Origin: Hordeum vulgare subsp. vulgare
Lineage: Eukaryota; Streptophyta; Magnoliopsida; Poales; Poaceae
Assembly (NCBI RefSeq): GCF_904849725.1
Contig: NC_058521.1
Location: forward strand, 562,174,176-562,238,175
DNA length: 64,000 bases
Direction of reading: 5' to 3'
Shown here: piece by piece, positions 22,112 through 33,239 of the stretch
Layout: every line of letters starts with the position of its first letter
Position numbering within the stretch: position 1 is the first letter of the stretch
Translations under genes and position numbers: made by a program
Notes under the pieces: model-generated
Seen by the model: the letters and a program-made list of their open reading frames with translations, nothing else
Databases searched by the model: none
Told to the model about the DNA's origin: nothing

Positions 22112-25100
22112 TTTGTTGGAGAAAAAAAATCTGAGGTGACAAGCTGCACATGAAGTTAAATAAGAGTAATTGATGACGTGTCAAGTCTGCGGAGTTGGAT
22201 TACTGATGTGTAACATTATGATTATTTCATAGTTCTTGCAAATCCGATCTCTTCGCAATGAAGTTGGTTGGGGACTTTCAACACATGCCAACTTTCATTT
22301 GAAATACAAAAGATACAAATCAGTGGATTTGATGTCATCGCACTCATGTTTTGCCACTGTACTGACAAACTTTGAGATCTATATTGCCATGTCAACAAGT
22401 AAAGACATGGATTACATATTAAAAGTGCATTCATGTTCTGTCATTTAACACCACGTCGAGTATCATTGACAACAAATGGTTGCTTTCTGCTGCAAAATTA
22501 CTTCCATCTCTGCTCTATTGTTAATGGTAGGATATGTTTTATTTTCCTCTAATAATTTTTCATAGTTCCAACAATATTTTTTATATTGGTAGTTGTGAAC
22601 ATTATGTTAGTAGGCTAAGGAGATTTAAGTTGCTACCCATAAGTACTACTTCGATGGTGAATTAACTTCTCCATTGGAGAGTTCTCGTTCTAAGGCATGC
22701 CATTCCAAATCATATTGTGATTTTACATTTAGAATGTTTTATTTGTTCCTCATTATTGTGAGCTCATTTTTAATCACTGCCTCCTAAATCTAGCAAAAAA
22801 TACCGGTTATGTATGGTTTAATATTTGTGCATCACTAGTTGTAAAGGGTTCAGTACATCAACTCATTTAACTTTGTTGTTATATTCATATGTACATTTGT
22901 ATCAAATATACATGATTTCATTTTTTTGTCCCTGGTGTAGACTAATTGGATTATTCATTTCTTTTCTTAATTTGCTTGTGTGAACAACCCAAAAAATGCC
23001 CAAGGAGTGGTGAAGTGGATGCTCTAACATTCATTTTTTTTCCTTTGCTTTAAAAGATTTGGCATCTCCAAGTAATGTTCTATTTTACTATGTGTAACGT
23101 GGGGAAATCTTAATGTAATACTGTAGAGAACAACGACATCGACGAGATTCACCTTTGTGAATAGACCATTACCAATCGAGGTACCATCAACTTTCTGACC
23201 ATGATTTTTTCCTGTTTATTACTCTCACTCTTACAATTTTGTGCCCTTTCACCTGTGGTCTCGCAAGGGATCTTTTATGTACTATCTCATGTCAGTATTT
23301 TTCTTCCCAGTTGCATAATTCATCTATGTTGGGAATAAATGTAAAACAACAAAAGTGGGATGTGTTCTTGCCCTATTCTGCTACATGATGCATCTATCTT
23401 TTATCTATCGAATGTCGTAACGTCATGTGATCAAACTTTTTGTAGGGACCATTATCTATTGCTATTTTTTAATACTACCACCTCTCTTATTCTTAATCAG
23501 GACCTTTGTCCCTGACACCCACTGTTACTAATCTGGCAGGGATCTTGGTCCCATGGTGTGCTTGGCAGGGATATTAAAAGTTGAGGCCTCTCCTGGTCAA
23601 ACAAGTGGAGTGGATGCCTGCTCTTTCCCACACTAAAAGATGGCAAACAACTGATGGGTACCTCCCAAGTTCCTATCCATGTCAGCTTGCTTTAGAAATC
23701 TTCTGCCAGCTCAATTACTCATGTCGAGGATATAATTGTAATTTTCATGGATTTTCCATTTATCTTGCAAGGTTGATGGAGAAAAGGCATATACGTTATT
23801 TGAGAGATAGAGATAAATTAACTTCTTGCCATGAAAATTGTTATCTTGAAATCTGGTGCATTTGGAAAATTATGTAACGGCCAAGTCTTGGATAATATAT
23901 TTCCAAACATTTACTAATGAAGAATTCCCGTTGTTAGCACCTACACATAGACATGAATACAAAAGAGTGAAGTAAACCTCTCTCCCCCAAAACTCATAAC
24001 ATGTCTGGTCATCACAATTATAATTTTATGTAATCATCAACATTTATTGTTTGATCATACATTCCTATAGCAACGCCCGGGGAATCCTCTAATTTCTCAA
24101 ACGATTGAGCTCTTTTAATTAGCAAACCAAGGACATTTTTGAACTTTGCATCTATAACCATAGATAGCTAATCTGAGCCCCTATACGCCCGTGGACGCAA
24201 GTGGTCGCGCCTGCGGATAGTGATGGGACGGGCATCAAAACTTGGCATTTGCAACCATGGCCCCTATTTTGAAAACACCAAGTCCATGCAAACACATGCA
24301 CGCCGATCATTTTGGACAAACATAGCTTTAGTGCACACAATGGCACGAATACAAATAGTTCATACTTAATAGTAAATGATCCAAATATAGTTCAAATATA
24401 AATATTGTTCATGGTGAATAATTGATAAAATAAAAGGCAATTTTACTCATTTTCATTGTGCGTCCACATATGCTCGACAAGATCATCCAGATGTTGCACA
24501 TGGATTTGTTGATCTCGTATTTGTCGATGCATCTCCAGAAGTTTGGCAATGCTCTCTGCCACTTATCCCGAGAGGAGGACGTGAACATGAGTCAAAAAAT
24601 ATATCCCGAGAATGGTAGTAATACTTCAACCTCATTTCTTAACTAATATAGTGAAAATGTCATCGTGAAAATACTCCAATAACGCCACCTAGAAAATGAT
24701 AATGAGACTCTAACCTTGTTGCTAAACTAACATAATGCAAATACAACTTACATACCCCTATTAGATTTTGGTGATTAATGACAAACCAATTGAGAGAACT
24801 AGCATTTTATCAAGTTCATTTAAAGAAATTAGTCCTCAAGTTTGAGACCCATACTTCTGTTTTTTCAAGTGGTCGTCTATCTCAAGTTCTTAAAATAGAC
24901 TTTATAGGATTTTAGTGAATTAAAGTTCACATTGAGTGTAGGAAAATGATAATCAAGTGGGGAACAAGCTAAAGATCAGTGGTTGGACTACAAAGATAAG
25001 ATCCTCCTCCAAAATCCTCAAGTATAATGCTCTAGCAACTCAACTCTTTTGTTTTACACTATTTGGTACCTCCGAGTTTTTCCATTTAAGTACTACCAAT

Positions 25101-25593
25101 ACTTGATCAATGACTAAGCCCTCCTAACCGAGCCATGTTTCTTATAGCTTCAGAACTTCACTCTCCTTTTTGGTACGATAAAACTACATTTTTTGGGATC
25201 ATCTCTAATAGGTCTCATACCTCCAAGCAAAACATTTTTATCTATCACTTCTGAGACATTTAAATTTTCTTTAGTAGCTACAAACTCTATATTGGTCGAC
25301 TATTTCCGAGCAACTCCACCCGGTACCTCCAAGCTAGGATTTAGGGATTTGCACCCTAGATGTTGTTCTATAGCACCTTCTAGTGCCCCTCCCCAACATA
25401 AATTGTCCTCTCTTCAGTGGTAACAATTTCCTATTGTGTGGTAATGTGACCTTCAAATGGAGGTGGCGGAGGCACACGAACAACACGTCTTAATATAGCA
25501 GCCAACACCAAGGCTTGATCTCAAGCTCGACACTTACTCAGTGTAATGCTAGAGAACCAGAAAATATCTCCCCTCGCCTAAAAGGGAGGCACT
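22112..25593. other. Intergenic DNA, no gene recognised
   Basis: AT-rich, with ORFs below 100 codons and no recognisable domain. From about 24750 to 25430 the phrase acctcc followed by gagt or aagc recurs (near 25070, 25215 and 25320), a texture seen in decayed grass LTRs, but I find no ends and do not classify it. The 98-codon plus-strand frame at 23581-23877 lacks any recognised motif. Confidence 0.4.
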
Positions 25594-25642
25594 AGCATTT
25601 CACAAGACATTTTTTTTGCGAGGAAGCATTTCACAAGACATT
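25594..25642. repeat. Retroposon scar: 18-bp duplication around a poly(T) remnant
   Basis: agcatttcacaagacatt occurs at 25594-25611 and 25625-25642, separated by 13 bases, ttttttgcgagga. Direct repeats of this size flanking a short A-tail (minus strand TCCTCGCAAAAAA) are what an extremely 5'-truncated LINE or SINE leaves after target-primed reverse transcription. Confidence 0.7.
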
Positions 25643-25943
25643 AAAAAGAGCCAACAACATACAGAAAGACCAACTCACCACCAACCAACCAGGTATAGAG
25701 TTTACACATAGTGTATGGGCCATCCATGACGGAGGGGAATAAAGAGTAGACACACAAATACATCGACACACAAGACAACAATTTTTGTTCCCAAGGTGGT
25801 CACAAAGCAAGAATCGTCATGTGATTCCGTTTTCACCCTCCAAAGCCCAACACCCGTCAAATGCTGCCTACATATTCGGAGATACATGTACCCCATCATG
25901 CCAGGGATCACATGGTGCTATTCTCTTATCACTTTGATTACTT
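25643..25943. other. 3' flank of the AHP gene
   Basis: Holds the presumed 3' untranslated region of the minus-strand gene that ends at 25944. I see no canonical AATAAA on the minus strand close to the stop codon. No other gene is supported. Confidence 0.35.
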
Positions 25944-28520
25944 CTACCTAGGGCTCAAGGCCGCGATCTGCCGCTCCAGCTACAATAAAAGAAGAATATA
26001 TTAATGATTATGATAGGTCTATGATGTAAAATGGTGTTTTGGTTATATAATTTCACAAGGCTGCCATATTGCAGGGTAGTCGGTATCTTATTCTGGTACT
26101 TGGCAAATATTTAGTGAAGCTTGGAACACAAGGAAATTTCATTTCCTTTCTGGATCTACCCCATAATTCTAAAGAAAAGTGAAGACAAGAATAAGACAAA
26201 AACATTTAACGGGCAAATGTGACTTCCAATGACCTCAAACTAAGTGCTCCAGAAACCAATCAATATAGCACTAGGTAAATTGCAGCATCAAGAAAAATAT
26301 TGTCAAGGTTATTCTTTTTTATCTTATGAACAATATATGACCAATCTATGTATTGTGATACTAGCGAGAAACTAGAAGTAAAAAAGCAAACATAGGCACA
26401 TAAGGTGGTACCTGCAACATGGTCTGGAGCTTGTTGCGCACATCACTGAACTCGCTCCTAAGAAGAGCCAATGACATGTGACACCTGAAATAAGGCAGAT
26501 ATACAACGTTGTCAATTTTGGAAAGGTTAAGATAAAATGGAATGGCTGGGAAATTGAAACCTCATGCTTAAAAAAGAACTCTAGCCATCTAAAAACTTAA
26601 TTGCGGTATAAACAGAAGTTTAGAGCCAACAAGTTGCAAGAGAATCATCAAATAGGCATATATTTAGATAAAGAACCGTGTTCTATCAATCACATGATTA
26701 GAGATTAATTAAGTGAACAAGTACAATAGTTTTTTTTTGAAAGTACAATAGTTCTTAAGAATGTTAGATTAGTATGAGTTAAAGATAATACCATAAAAGA
26801 CAAAAGAAGCTGGCAGGCTTGCATACAGGGATTTGACCAACACAAAGAGTAGAGAATAACTATACTATGCAACATGTATAGTGAGGTACCGTGTACTGAC
26901 CTTTCTTTGCTTTGTGCCACATAGAACTGTCGAAAGTGCATGCAGGCGAGTTTCACTTTCTTAGCACCAACACTAATACATAACAAAAAGAGCAACATCA
27001 GGAAACTCGAGTTTATTTTTTCAAACTCATTGAACATGGCATGCTAATACACATGAGCATACTTGCATGCTATAGTAATATTCTCAAGGAGCAATTTCCT
27101 ATCATGGTTGTCAACACTTCTTTTTTGAAAGACCAGAAAAGAAAATAGTATTGGTCTTGTGGCAATAGTAGATCAGTAGTACCAGAGATCTTTACAAAAG
27201 ATAAAATTTACACCATTGAGCCATAACAAGGGATGAATACTGACATTTCCGTTACATAGAACATAACTAAATTCAGCTCTTCTAATTATGGCTAAACAAC
27301 ACGAGCCGCATGCCCATGCCCATGCATGATGTACATACCTCGCACGGGCACATCCAAATAGAAACAACATTGATGCATAGGAGACATTAGAAAAAAGGTC
27401 CTTTGGTGTGACGTTGAGTAGAAGATCGTTAATTCCATAAATGTTTGTAGAACGACAGTTCTTTATTGTTGACCTAGAATAATGCCATTGGACGAATAGC
27501 AGATTCAGTAATACTAGAAATGTTTGCAAGACCACAAAGTTTTCTGCGATGAGGTATAGAATCGCAATTGGCAGGAATACTGACAATTCTGTTGCAGGCA
27601 AACACAACTATACTCAGATATTCTACTTATGTGTATACAATATATTGTCAAACGACACTACGCTGACATATACGAACAGAAATGTGAACAGACTTGAAAA
27701 ACCTCCATTGACATTACACTGAATAACATATCATTAATACTACCAGAAACGTTACGAAGAAGACAAAGTTAATAACATTATTGTTGGCATACTTCCGTTA
27801 CAAGAAACAGAAGCAGCTCATCTCTTATTCTAATTACACACCACAACCAACATGATGGGCAATTTTTTTTTAGAAAAGGAGTCTGACCTCCGGCCTCTGC
27901 ATCATCAGAGAGATGCATGAATGACATCGATGCAGAGGAGACACAAGCAAACACTTCAAAATAGGTGGGGATAGAAAAGAAAGGGCTTATGATCATCATA
28001 CGTGGAGCTGCTCCCAATGAGCTGATGCACCAGGGCGTCCACCTTGTAGAAGTCCACCGCGGGCTGGTTCCTGCGAATGGAGTAGACCAGATCAGTCAGT
28101 ACAGCAGACGAGATAATGAGATCAGTACAACAAGTCAGAGGGGGAGGGGGCGTGGGGGCGGGGTTACGGACAGCAGGCCGTCGATGTTGTTGAGGATCCT
28201 GTCGGCGTCATTGAGGAAGATGTTGACGACCTCGGCGACGAAGCCCGTGGCTGCACTGCCCTCGTCCATCGACTGGAGCTGCTGGAAATACGCGTCCACG
28301 GCACCCTAGATCCATCACGCCATGGCAAAAGTCGGGTCAGCCAAATAGCCAGTCCAAACCCATCGTCATTCGTCAACGCCGAGAGCAGAGAACACGGTGA
28401 TTCCCAGCGATTCGAGCCCGTACCCACACGGCGGCTATAGAGGTGAGGAGAGGGACTCACCGTGGCGTACATGGAGGCGATGTGGGCGTTGAGCTGGGCC
28501 CTGAGCGCGGCGGCCGCCAT
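25944..28520 (-). CDS. AHP: Histidine-containing phosphotransfer protein (AHP/HPt), six exons
   Basis: HPt proteins carry phosphate from cytokinin-receptor histidine kinases to nuclear response regulators. Exons on the minus strand: 28520-28461, 28305-28172, 28070-28002, 26972-26901, 26484-26412 and 25979-25944. All introns are GT-AG (first donor GTGAGT), and the reading frame stays open through every junction, giving 444 nt and 147 residues, the usual family length. Visible family features: N-terminal MAAAALRAQLNAHIASMYAT, YFQQLQSMDE, GFVAEVVNIFLNDADRIL, the active-site segment DALVHQLIGSSSTVGAKKVK with phospho-accepting His80, then FRQFYVAQSKE and the C-terminal SEFSDVRNKLQTMLQLERQI. His80 is retained, so it is not a pseudo-HPt by that criterion, but the normally conserved lysine three residues later is Ile83. 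The second donor (GTCCGT) was chosen because it keeps the family alignment. The start is the first ATG of the frame, with family-like N-terminus. Which paralogue it is cannot be told from the sequence alone. Confidence 0.93.
26719..26751. repeat. Retroposon scar in AHP intron 4
   Basis: aagtacaatag at 26719-26729 and 26741-26751 flanks tttttttttga. Same architecture as the scar at 25594, with a shorter duplication. It lies wholly inside intron 4 and does not touch splice sites. Confidence 0.6.
27220..27850. repeat. Diverged internal repeats in AHP intron 3
   Basis: Related phrases recur at uneven spacing: gaatactgaca near 27236 and 27577, with catacttccgttac near 27787; and attc.ataaatgtttgtagaacgac, actagaaatgtttgcaagaccacaaag and actaccagaaacgttacgaagaagacaaag near 27436, 27513 and 27740. 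They look like several diverged copies of a unit of about 200-300 bp. No protein motif is present. Confidence 0.45.
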
Positions 28521-28626
28521 GGCGATGCTGGGCGTCGAGAGGAGGCGGGCGAGCACGTTCGCGTCGACAGAATTCGAAGCTGCTGCCGCGGCGGCGGACT
28601 GGACGAGGTCAGGAGAGGAGTGCAGG

Positions 28627-28633
28627 TTGTATA
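28627..28633 (-). promoter_or_regulatory. Candidate TATA box of the AHP gene
   Basis: Minus strand reads TATACAA about 107 bases upstream of the start codon. Distance and composition are plausible for a plant promoter. No other core element is evident between here and the CACTA terminus at 28982, which leaves roughly 460 bp of upstream DNA before the transposon. Confidence 0.3.
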
Positions 28634-29059
28634 GCTCGACTCGGCCTTTTGACAGGGAGTGATCGATTACTCTAGTGGCTGGCCGCCATTAAATGGAGAG
28701 CTTTGAGATGGCGTGCATGGATGCATGTATGGATGTACATTTGGGTGGATGGATGAATACTGGACAGCTAGCTACAGATTGACAATGGATGCCCACTTTC
28801 AATGCATAGCCCATCACTAATAGTATGTATTAGAGTGTAAGACGTGTCTTGCCATTCTGTGTCTTGCCATTCTTTTTCTAGAGTACGCACAAGCATGTGT
28901 ATCGTATATTCATAGAAGAAAGGGTTAGGAACCCATCCGCAAGTCTACATTTGGCCCATGGCCGAATTACACGGACTGCTCCACTAGTATAAAACAGGGC
29001 TTGAGTCCCGATTTCAGAGGTCCTTTAATCACAGTTCTGCAACTAGTACTAAACAATCG

Positions 29060-29195
29060 GAACAAATGGCTAAAACTTTTAGTCCCTGTTACGAACCGGG
29101 ACTAAGAGTGCTCCACGTGGTCATTGTGGGGCGCGAGGGCAGGAGGACATTTAGTCCCGGTTGGTAACAACAACGGGGACTAGAAGGCAGCCACG
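29060..29195. repeat. CACTA subterminal hairpin repeats, left
   Basis: ttagtccctgttacgaaccgggactaag and tttagtcccggttggtaacaac followed by acggggacta form short inverted pairs able to fold into hairpins. Such arrays are binding sites for the element-encoded protein in En/Spm-type transposons. Confidence 0.7.
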
Positions 29196-29898
29196 CGTCA
29201 ATAACTACTAGACGCTGTTTTTTTAAAGGAGGGGTATAGGGGTTTCATATTGTGTTTGACCCTTTTCTTTTTGTGTGTACCTTCAATTCTTTTACATTTA
29301 TGGTTTTATTTTTATTTTATGTTTTTCATTCAATTCGATGCTAGCTACTACATATACCAATGAAGGGACTATTAATTACACAACTTTGTTATGAACATAT
29401 ATAGAGAAAAGTGACCTCTGCTCTATTTCTCCGTGCTTGGTCGAACAAGTCGACGCTACTACATATAGTACACGATCATGCATATATACAATATATAACA
29501 TCTCTTGCGATCCCTAACTAGCTAATATCTATCCACAAAGATCGATAAAGAAATCCTGATGATATTCTTCGTCTATAGGTATACCATGATCAACAAAGAA
29601 TCCCGCCAATTACTTTTGAATTGCTCGTATGTGATTAGTTGGTAGGAGGTCTTTCCGCATCCGCGTGATCTAATTTAAAGAAGGGGATCAACGTACTTCG
29701 AGTTCTTTAAAAGATCTGCCTTTCTCACAGGTCGTCTGTTGACTCCACTCGCAAACGTAGTATGCACATAAATTATTCCTGGGTCCCTGCCTCGAGCAGT
29801 ACTTTACGGGAATAGAGTTAAATCAAAATAATAATCAAGCATGATAATGGTATTGAAACTAGAATGAATGGGAGATGCGCGGAACTAGCTAGTATTAT

Positions 29899-30690
29899 TT
29901 ACTTTGGCAAAGAAAAATCGCAGCTCCCTATTCCATACACCCCTAGCGGTGCGGGTGAACTTTTTTCCATCCCTGCACAACAAAGAAAATGATTACTTGA
30001 TATCAGGAAATGAAAGAAAGTTGCCGATATGGTGCGATAATGATTGAACTTACTTCTTGAGCATTTCCATAATCGGTGCCAACTCTGTAGGGTCTTTACG
30101 TAATGAGTCCAAGACAATTACTAGTCCCTCCTCAAGCCTAATGATTAGCAGAACAAAGTGAAAGTTGCACACGCATAATTCATCAATTACACTTAACCTC
30201 GAGTAAGCGAAACAGAATGTGCAGAAGACAACTAGCTAGTAACACTCACCTGAAGTTGTAAGGAAATAATATTTCCCTTTTGTGATGTTGTTGAAGTATC
30301 GCATTTAGCAACACTTTCTCTGTATCCACGGGGATCTTCAGTACCGTATGTGCATTTACGGTATTTGGGTTAATGAACCCAATGTCATATATGTGTCCTC
30401 TTTTGCATTCGAGGATCTTTAATCTGCATAATATAGTGAGAATAATTATACATGCAATGAATGAGCTGAGCTAGAAACTTAATTACCAAAATAATACTTA
30501 CAGACAATAGGAACTGACGAGCGTTATGTCGAGGGCGTCTTGATTGTATAACTAAAAGAATTCTTCAAACTCAATGTACAACAACTCGTCTCCATTGAAG
30601 TAGTGCTCATCTTTAATTCACATGTAGATACTGTTGGTCCCATCCTTGCAGGTTTTCAAGTACCAGTCATGTAGTCTTCGCATCATCGTT
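29899..30690 (-). pseudogene. CACTA gene, Ulp1-like protease segment
   Basis: Minus-strand pieces in order: LHDWYLKTCKDGTNSIYM, stop, IKDEHYFNGDELLYIEFEEFF, stop, LYNQDALDITLVSSYCL; then ECKRGHIYDIGFINPNTV and REILFPYNF; then FHFVLLIIRLEEGLVIVLDS with the His and Asp of the cysteine-protease triad; then a tail with a frameshift. This resembles the Ulp1-type C-terminal region of plant CACTA proteins. The pieces are separated by intron-like gaps. At least two in-frame stops show decay. Confidence 0.72.
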
Positions 30691-30952
30691 GTTAGTTCCG
30701 TCAACTGCTCAGGTTTGATGAGAGGCTTCCCATGCTTGTATCTAAGGGCTATTACCAGGGCAGTTTCGAACTGTACATCTTTTTGCTTAAGAAATCACCA
30801 AGAGTGAAACCAGGATTAGCAGCCACTACCCCCGGATCAATATTAGCAACATCGGTAAAAACCTTGAGCAGGGGGAACGATCGCTTCTCCTATTCGCCGA
30901 GCTGCGAAATTGTTTTCCCACTTCTTGCACCACTGGTACTTAAGCTTCCCGA

Positions 30953-33180
30953 CTACTTCGCTTGATCATATGTCTTTCCAAGAATTCGCTCATAGTGTGA
31001 TGCCAACGGACGCGGTGGTGGTCGTTTAAGGGCATCCAGACAGTGCTTCGCTTTTACCGGATCAATTTTCTCCTTTGGAGGTGGATGTTTTGGTGCAAAA
31101 AAGGCCTTATTATAGTGAGCCACAATCTTCGCGTTTTCCTCCTTAGTCATGTCGTAGGGTCTCTTGGGAAGAGCCTTGGGGACTTTTGGAGTGCTTTATA
31201 TTTCTTTCTTGTTGTACTGCTAGCCATCAGAGCGGCGGCGAGTCTCTTCCATCATTGCTGATTAGGCAGAGTTCGCTAACGCGGCAGAGACAACTCAGGC
31301 AGAGGAGGATTCTGCTGAGGGGGCTCCTCAGGCTGAGTCTGCTGACGCGATGGAGACAGCCGGGCCTCCTCCACCTGAGTCTATTGACGCGGCGGAGAGA
31401 GCTGAGGGGCCTCCTCCGGCTGAGTCTGCTGATGCGGCGGAGAAAGCCGTGCCTCCTTCACCTAAGGCGGCGTCCAGTATGGAAGCATGATGTTTTCCTT
31501 TCTCCATAGGCATGTAGTCCTTAAGGCATTTTCCAGATGAATCTCCCCTTCACTTGTATGGTATTCAAGCTCCAACCCCTCAAATCCGCTCATCACTTCA
31601 TCCACCCCGACAACAGCAAAGCCATCTAGAATCAGATTGAAATGGAAAGTTCCATCAGGTTGACGAGGTAAGGCATAGCCGACCGCCACCTTTAATGTTA
31701 GGTTTTGGCATTTCGTAATTAGGTCGCAGTGTTCCCTCTCTGTGATACCAGCCACGGGGTAGCGAGGAGCCATGATATCAGGCTGAATGAGCTTAGTGGA
31801 AGCCACACTACCTTTTCGCTGATATGGTGGGGTAGCTTCGTAGGCAGTATCGAATGAAGGAGCTTCGTGTTGCTGAGAATCTCGTTGACTGGTATATGCC
31901 TCTAGTTTCTTCTCGTGCAGCGATAATCTTTGTTCCATCCCCTGCATCTTGTGTGCTTCCTCTCTCTTATTTATCCCTCGGCTTCTATAATCAGTGCTCG
32001 CTGGAAACCCATACTTCCAGAACGGATCCTGATGTGCCTCGTGTTCATCCAGGGTGTTCATGATTCTCAAGGGCCTTTGTCAGCTCGTCCTTCTCTCTAT
32101 TGGGATGGAACCTCCCTTCATGTGCGTCCTTGATTGCTTCGATAATCTTTAAGACAGGTGTTTCAAGTTGAGCTTTCGTGAAAAAACACTTCCCTGTTTC
32201 TGGGTTCAAAGCTCCCCCATGCCCGAAGAACCAAGTCCTTGACCGATTAGGATAGTGCATTCTCGCTGGCTAGACCCTTTTATCAAGCAGGTCTTTCTCA
32301 GTTTTGTCCCACGTAGTTCGCGTAACCTCGAAGCCACCCGACCCTGTAACATGGTGATACTTCTTCTTTGCAGCTTTTTCCTTATGTACATGTGACCTTT
32401 GCTTAGCTTTCCCCGATTTCTTGTACGCCACAAATGTGGGCCAATGATCTTTTATCTTCGCAAATTGACCGGTGAATTAAGGAGTCTGGTATTTCTCGAC
32501 AAACTCGTTCAATCTTTTCTTCCAGTTCTTGAATAGTTCTGCCATCTTCTTAAGAGCGAACGCCTTGACTTGTCGCTGTATAACTCGGTTATTTGGATCC
32601 TCCTCTGGTGGCAGGCTGAAGTTTGTCATCAGCGAGTTCCAAAGCTCATCTTTCTGTCTATCCTCGACATAATAAACTTCAACGTCCTTCCTCTTATTTC
32701 ATTCTTGGATGATGATCGGGACGCTATCCCCAATAATAACTCTGCGCTGATATACAAATTAGTCTTTGCTCCTCTTTGGACTAATCGGTTGGCCATCTCG
32801 AGCAACTTCTTCGATCGTGAACCGTTCATCCTAGCCCAACCTTTTCTTTGGGCCTCGTCTCCTTATAGAAGTCTGGCTAGATCTAGAGGGCTAAAATAAG
32901 AAATAATCGTTAATATATGCACATACAAAACAATTAATGTATCTAGTCAACACATGCTTAATTAATATATATATACCTTGCCAGACTTTGCAATAGTTAA
33001 GGCTCCAAAACCGGCTGAGCCGTCATCTCCTCCCTCCATTCGATCACCGGAGCCGTCATCTCCTCTCCCTCCTCCATTTGATCGGTGTCGTTGAGATACG
33101 CCATGGTGATACCATCATCACCTCCATCGCAGATTATATCCCCCATCAACTCTTCTTTTTCTAAGTTCCTGTCCATAGTT
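30953..33180 (-). pseudogene. CACTA gene, TNP1/DUF8039-like segments
   Basis: From 33180 leftwards on the minus strand: a putative first exon (MDRNLEKEELMGDI), then MNGSRSKKLLEMANRLVQRG, then SRTWFFGHGGALNPETG with EAIKDAHEGRFHPNREKDEL, a heptad-like segment (MQGMEQRLSLHEKKLEAY), then LKVAVGYALPRQPDGTFHF to LENALRTTCLWRKENIML, which matches the DUF8039 layout in CACTA proteins. A run of degenerate S/A/G-rich repeats (31330-31500) and PPPKEKIDPVKAKHCLDALK follow. Frameshifts between 31460 and 32430 and several stops show that it is not functional. Confidence 0.65.
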
Positions 33181-33239
33181 TCTGCAAATATTACAACATG
33201 GCAATATACAACCATGAGAGATGGATTAGTGGAAAACAT

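Noticed and set aside
23581..23877. 98-codon ORF in intergenic DNA
   Set aside because: No recognisable motif, AT-rich surroundings and no second supporting exon.
28071..28168. Alternative exon 2 donor at 28167 (GTAACC)
   Set aside because: It leaves exon 3 in a frame that destroys the HPt active-site segment, whereas the donor at 28171 preserves it.
28443..28662. Plus-strand ORFs over the first exon of the AHP gene
   Set aside because: Antisense shadows of exon 1 and its upstream region.
31330..31510. Repeated SADSAGGG-like segment as a separate structural protein
   Set aside because: It is continuous with the CACTA gene remnant and frameshifted; better seen as a degenerate linker.
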